From: Synergistaceae bacterium
GTDB lineage: Bacteria; Synergistota; Synergistia; Synergistales; Aminobacteriaceae
Reading direction: 5' to 3'
Assembly (NCBI GenBank): GCA_009776565.1
Contig: WRNQ01000051.1
Span: 5-8,156, forward strand
DNA: 8,152 nucleotides
Of the stretch, positions 5,747 to 8,152 are shown one piece after another. Position numbers and translations under genes: made by a program. Each line of letters begins with the position of its first letter. Within the stretch, counting starts at the first letter, position 1. The notes under the pieces are model-generated. The model saw only the letters and a program-made list of their open reading frames with translations, did not search any database and was not told the origin of the DNA.

Positions 5747-6403
5747 ATGAAAAAAGTATTGATTGCTCCCTCAATTCTTGGGGCGGATCCTGTCTTTATT
5801 GCCAGAGATATTGATTCATTAAACTCTGAATATGACTGGCTTCATATAGATGTTATGGATGGGCGCTTCGTCCCCAACATATCCTACGGCGCCTCTATGG
5901 TGAAAGCATTGAGAACGAGATATAAAGAAGCATTTCTTGATGTTCACCTTATGATTGAAAAACCGGAAAATTTGTTGGGGGATTTTATCGAAGCGCGCGC
6001 AAATTTAATTAGTTTTCACGCGGAATCAACTCCACACCTTCATAGGGTGGCGCAGGTCCTGCATGACGAGGGAATAAAGGCGGGGATAGCCATTACGCCT
6101 TCAACGCCTGCGGAAGTTTTGCGTCCGATGCTTCCGTTTTTGGATCTTGTGCTTGTAATGTCGGTTAATCCCGGTTTCGGCGGTCAGGAATTTCTGGGAT
6201 TTACTGAGGATAAACTGCATAAGCTTGCATGTTGGAGAGAGTCCGATGGTCTTGATTTCCTTATAGAAGTTGACGGGGGAGTAAGTATTCAAAATGCTAA
6301 AAAGCTGGCGGATTCAGGTTGCGACGTACTGGTAATGGGAAGCGCGCTATTCAGGCAAGACTTTCCCGCACAGTATATAAATCATATTAAAGCCATGATT
6401 TAA
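5747..6403 (+). CDS. rpe: Ribulose-phosphate 3-epimerase
   Basis: This enzyme interconverts D-ribulose 5-phosphate and D-xylulose 5-phosphate in the pentose phosphate pathway. The 218 residues are typical of this TIM-barrel family. Visible motifs: APSIL (7-11, Ser9), HIDVMDGRFVPNIS (33-46) with His33 and Asp35, DVHLMI (65-70) with His67, MSVNPGFGGQ (138-147), EVDGGV (174-179) with Asp176, and MGSALF (197-202). His33, Asp35, His67 and Asp176 are the expected metal ligands, with the two aspartates as catalytic acid and base. AGGAGA at 5730-5735 precedes the ATG and lies inside the end of the -1-frame PASTA extension, whose TAA is immediately followed by this ATG. The close packing suggests one operon with translational coupling. 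Confidence 0.95.
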   Translation: MKKVLIAPSILGADPVFIARDIDSLNSEYDWLHIDVMDGRFVPNISYGASMVKALRTRYKEAFLDVHLMIEKPENLLGDFIEARANLISFHAESTPHLHRVAQVLHDEGIKAGIAITPSTPAEVLRPMLPFLDLVLVMSVNPGFGGQEFLGFTEDKLHKLACWRESDGLDFLIEVDGGVSIQNAKKLADSGCDVLVMGSALFRQDFPAQYINHIKAMI

Positions 6404-6431
6404 CAAAAATATGAATGGAGGAGCAAAGTAT

Positions 6432-7277
6432 ATGTCTTTACCTGAAGAAAGAATGGGTATTTTAAAAGAGCTTGGTCAGGAAATTAAAATAAGAAGAGAA
6501 GAGCTTAATTTGTCTTTTGAAGAGATTTATCAAAGGACCAGAATTCAGCCATCTTACCTATACGCTATAGAAAACGCAAATTATGAAACTCTTCCTGATG
6601 CTGTATATACTTTAGGGTTCATTCGTACATACCTCGGAATACTTGAGTTTGATGAAATATACAGCGAATTCCGGCAATGGCTTATGGTAAATACGCGCCA
6701 TCCCGGAAGAGACAGGGGAGGAATGCTTCCTTATGCCTCTCATCCTCCAGGATTCAAGTTGGCGTCCCGGTTTTGGATATTTGTGGTTCTGTTGCTTATA
6801 GTCATCGGAGCGATAACTTACGTTGGTTATTCATGGAGTAGAAATGGAATTCCGAATATTGCGCTTCGTAACGAACAAATGCCGGATAAAACAGACCAGT
6901 TCCTGGTAAGCGCCGATGCCGAAGACGGAGTAGAAAGCGATGATGTGAGCGGTGACGTAAGTATTGACATTCCAATCGTGGCGCCTGAACCTCCACTTCC
7001 AAAACCGGAGCTGCAAATAATAGCTAATGATGACTGCTGGATTTCAATTCGTGTCGGAAACGAAAGGATAACGGACAGAACGCTCAAAAAAGGAGAAAAG
7101 TACACGATGGAGCTTAAGGCAATGACCAGAGTGAGATATGGCCGACCTTGGGCGGTAACCATTATTCATAACGGCAAGGACATAGGGGCGCCGTACAAAA
7201 GCGGGGTCAGAAGCGCGCAAGATCATTTATACTATCCTGATGGCAGAAGCGGCAGGCTTGAAACAAGTCAGCCTTAA
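6432..7277 (+). CDS. RodZ-like membrane protein with N-terminal HTH and C-terminal DUF4115-type domain
   Basis: The preferred start is the ATG at 6432: GGAGGAG lies about 9 nt upstream, whereas an earlier ATG at 6411 overlaps that site and has none of its own. This gives 281 residues. An HTH_25/Xre-like domain (about 12-75) has LGQEIKIRREELNLSFEEI, then RIQPSYLYAIEN and LPDAVYTLGFIRTY, the signature of RodZ cytoplasmic domains. A basic stretch leads to one transmembrane helix (about 114-134, FWIFVVLLLIVIGAITYVGY), then an acidic, Pro-rich periplasmic linker. The C-terminal beta domain (about 192-270) has LQIIANDDCWISIR, LKKGEKYTM and the RYGRPWAVTI strand, typical of the RodZ C-terminal domain. 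RodZ links MreB filaments to the elongation machinery in rod-shaped cells; MreB is not in this window. It starts 28 bp after rpe and reads the same way as its neighbours. Confidence 0.85.
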   Translation: MSLPEERMGILKELGQEIKIRREELNLSFEEIYQRTRIQPSYLYAIENANYETLPDAVYTLGFIRTYLGILEFDEIYSEFRQWLMVNTRHPGRDRGGMLPYASHPPGFKLASRFWIFVVLLLIVIGAITYVGYSWSRNGIPNIALRNEQMPDKTDQFLVSADAEDGVESDDVSGDVSIDIPIVAPEPPLPKPELQIIANDDCWISIRVGNERITDRTLKKGEKYTMELKAMTRVRYGRPWAVTIIHNGKDIGAPYKSGVRSAQDHLYYPDGRSGRLETSQP

Positions 7278-7295
7278 TCAAGATTCAAGAATTGT

Positions 7296-8152
7296 ATGAG
7301 AATATTCTTTCAAAGCTTCGGTTGCGCAAAAAATTCTGTGGACAGTGAGAAATTTATCGGATTACTGAATGCCGCCGGATATGAAATAATTTTTGTCTTG
7401 CAGGAGGCTGTTACAAATCAAGCTGAAATCGCAATTATTAATACTTGCGGCTTTATCAAAGATGCGGTTTCCGAAAATGTGGACGCTATACTTGAGCTTG
7501 AAAACCTCAAGGGGCAAGGTGTTATTCAAAAAATAGTTGTGGTAGGTTGTCTTTACAACAGATATGGCGAAGCGCTGCAAAAGGAAATTCCGGCAGTTGA
7601 CCTGTGGGTAAAATCGGAGGATTGGTACACGGTTCTCCGTTTTTTGTGCGGAAGTGACATAGCTGAAATGTCAGATGAACATTTGAAGCGCGGATTATTA
7701 GAAGGGAACTCAGTTGCTTCGCGATATTTGAAAATAAGCGAAGGGTGTAATTGTTTTTGCTCATATTGCATAATTCCGTCAATTCGAGGTCGCGCGAGGA
7801 GCATTCCATTTGAGCAGATTATAGCGGAAGCAATCAACCTTTGCGAATGCGGGGCTAAAGAACTTTGTCTAGTTGGACAGGACATAACTTTTTACGGAAT
7901 TGACAAATACGGAGAGCCGAAATTTGAGGAACTTCTGGAGGAGCTGGAAAGAAGCACGCCGGAAGATATTTGGATAAGGCTGCTTTACCTGCATCCGTAC
8001 AGGGTTACGCGAAAATTTATTGACAAAGTGGCGATGAGTAAAAAAATTCTTTCTTATCTTGATATACCGATTCAACATATATCGGATGACATATTGCAAA
8101 GTATGAACCGTTCAGGAGGCGAGTCGCATATCAGGGATATTTTCCGTTACGC
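7296..8152 (+). CDS. rimO: Ribosomal protein S12 methylthiotransferase RimO (3' end beyond right edge)
   Basis: This radical SAM enzyme adds a methylthio group to a conserved aspartate of ribosomal protein S12. The window holds 285 codons of an expected ~430-440. The N-terminal methylthiotransferase domain has FGCAKNSVDSE (8-18), NTCGFI (49-54) and VVGCL (82-86), giving cluster ligands Cys10, Cys51 and Cys85. The radical SAM motif EGCNCFCSYCIIPSIRG (149-165) supplies Cys151, Cys155 and Cys158 in CX3CX2C spacing, with an extra Cys153 inside the loop. LVGQDITFYG (192-201), LYLHP (230-234) and LDIPIQHISD (255-264) with MNRSGG favour RimO over the tRNA-modifying relatives MiaB and MtaB. The TRAM domain lies past the edge. 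The start follows the RodZ-like stop by 18 bp in the same frame, with no other start codon between them. No strong ribosome binding site is seen, so it may depend on upstream translation. Confidence 0.93.
   Translation, partial: MRIFFQSFGCAKNSVDSEKFIGLLNAAGYEIIFVLQEAVTNQAEIAIINTCGFIKDAVSENVDAILELENLKGQGVIQKIVVVGCLYNRYGEALQKEIPAVDLWVKSEDWYTVLRFLCGSDIAEMSDEHLKRGLLEGNSVASRYLKISEGCNCFCSYCIIPSIRGRARSIPFEQIIAEAINLCECGAKELCLVGQDITFYGIDKYGEPKFEELLEELERSTPEDIWIRLLYLHPYRVTRKFIDKVAMSKKILSYLDIPIQHISDDILQSMNRSGGESHIRDIFRY

Noticed and set aside
6411..6431. ATG at 6411 as the start of the RodZ-like protein.
   Set aside because: It lacks its own ribosome binding site and overlaps the strong GGAGGAG that serves the ATG at 6432.
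7362..8099. Minus-strand open frames of 70-110 codons opposite rimO.
   Set aside because: rimO is strongly supported by motifs on the plus strand over the whole stretch; the antisense frames resemble no protein I know.

Overview
The window looks like a chromosomal segment of a moderately AT-rich, diderm-type bacterium. The plus-strand order rsmB – PASTA protein – rpe – RodZ-like HTH protein – rimO resembles gene neighbourhoods I recall from Synergistota. That assignment is an inference from gene order and general character, not a computed placement. No tRNA, rRNA, CRISPR array, transposase or integrase was recognised.

Left part (1-3076, all minus strand): an accessory locus made of two related gene types in alternation. 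In transcription order it reads: a 30-codon internally deleted remnant of an ornithine-cyclodeaminase-like gene (2984-3076), a secreted right-handed beta-helix protein (1668-2987), a full-length ornithine-cyclodeaminase-like gene of the TIGR00300/ArgZ-AgrE C-terminal type (556-1644), and a second beta-helix protein that runs off the left edge (1-559). In both cassettes the enzyme-type reading frame ends in TGA inside an ATGA overlap with the beta-helix start codon. The simplest history is a tandem duplication of a two-gene cassette, after which the upstream enzyme copy collapsed to its first ~19 codons, seven internal codons and the last few codons. Start, Shine-Dalgarno site, reading frame and stop/start overlap all survived. 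This is the most unusual structure in the window.

Centre (3077-3161): a short divergent intergenic region holding an AT-rich inverted repeat. Its two arms carry TATAAT on opposite strands, and the minus-strand one is an extended -10 (TGCTATAAT). It probably serves both the beta-helix locus and the plus-strand housekeeping run.

Right part (3162-8152, all plus strand): rsmB (16S rRNA m5C methyltransferase), a membrane-anchored stand-alone PASTA protein, rpe (ribulose-phosphate 3-epimerase), a RodZ-like membrane HTH protein and rimO (ribosomal protein S12 methylthiotransferase, cut by the right edge). The last genes are tightly packed and look co-transcribed. They combine ribosome modification (RsmB, RimO), cell-wall or shape functions (PASTA protein, RodZ-like) and pentose-phosphate metabolism (Rpe). 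The PASTA gene appears frameshifted: its frame stops at 5417, but the -1 frame carries a well-formed 3' extension from about 5351 to 5746 that ends exactly at the rpe start codon.
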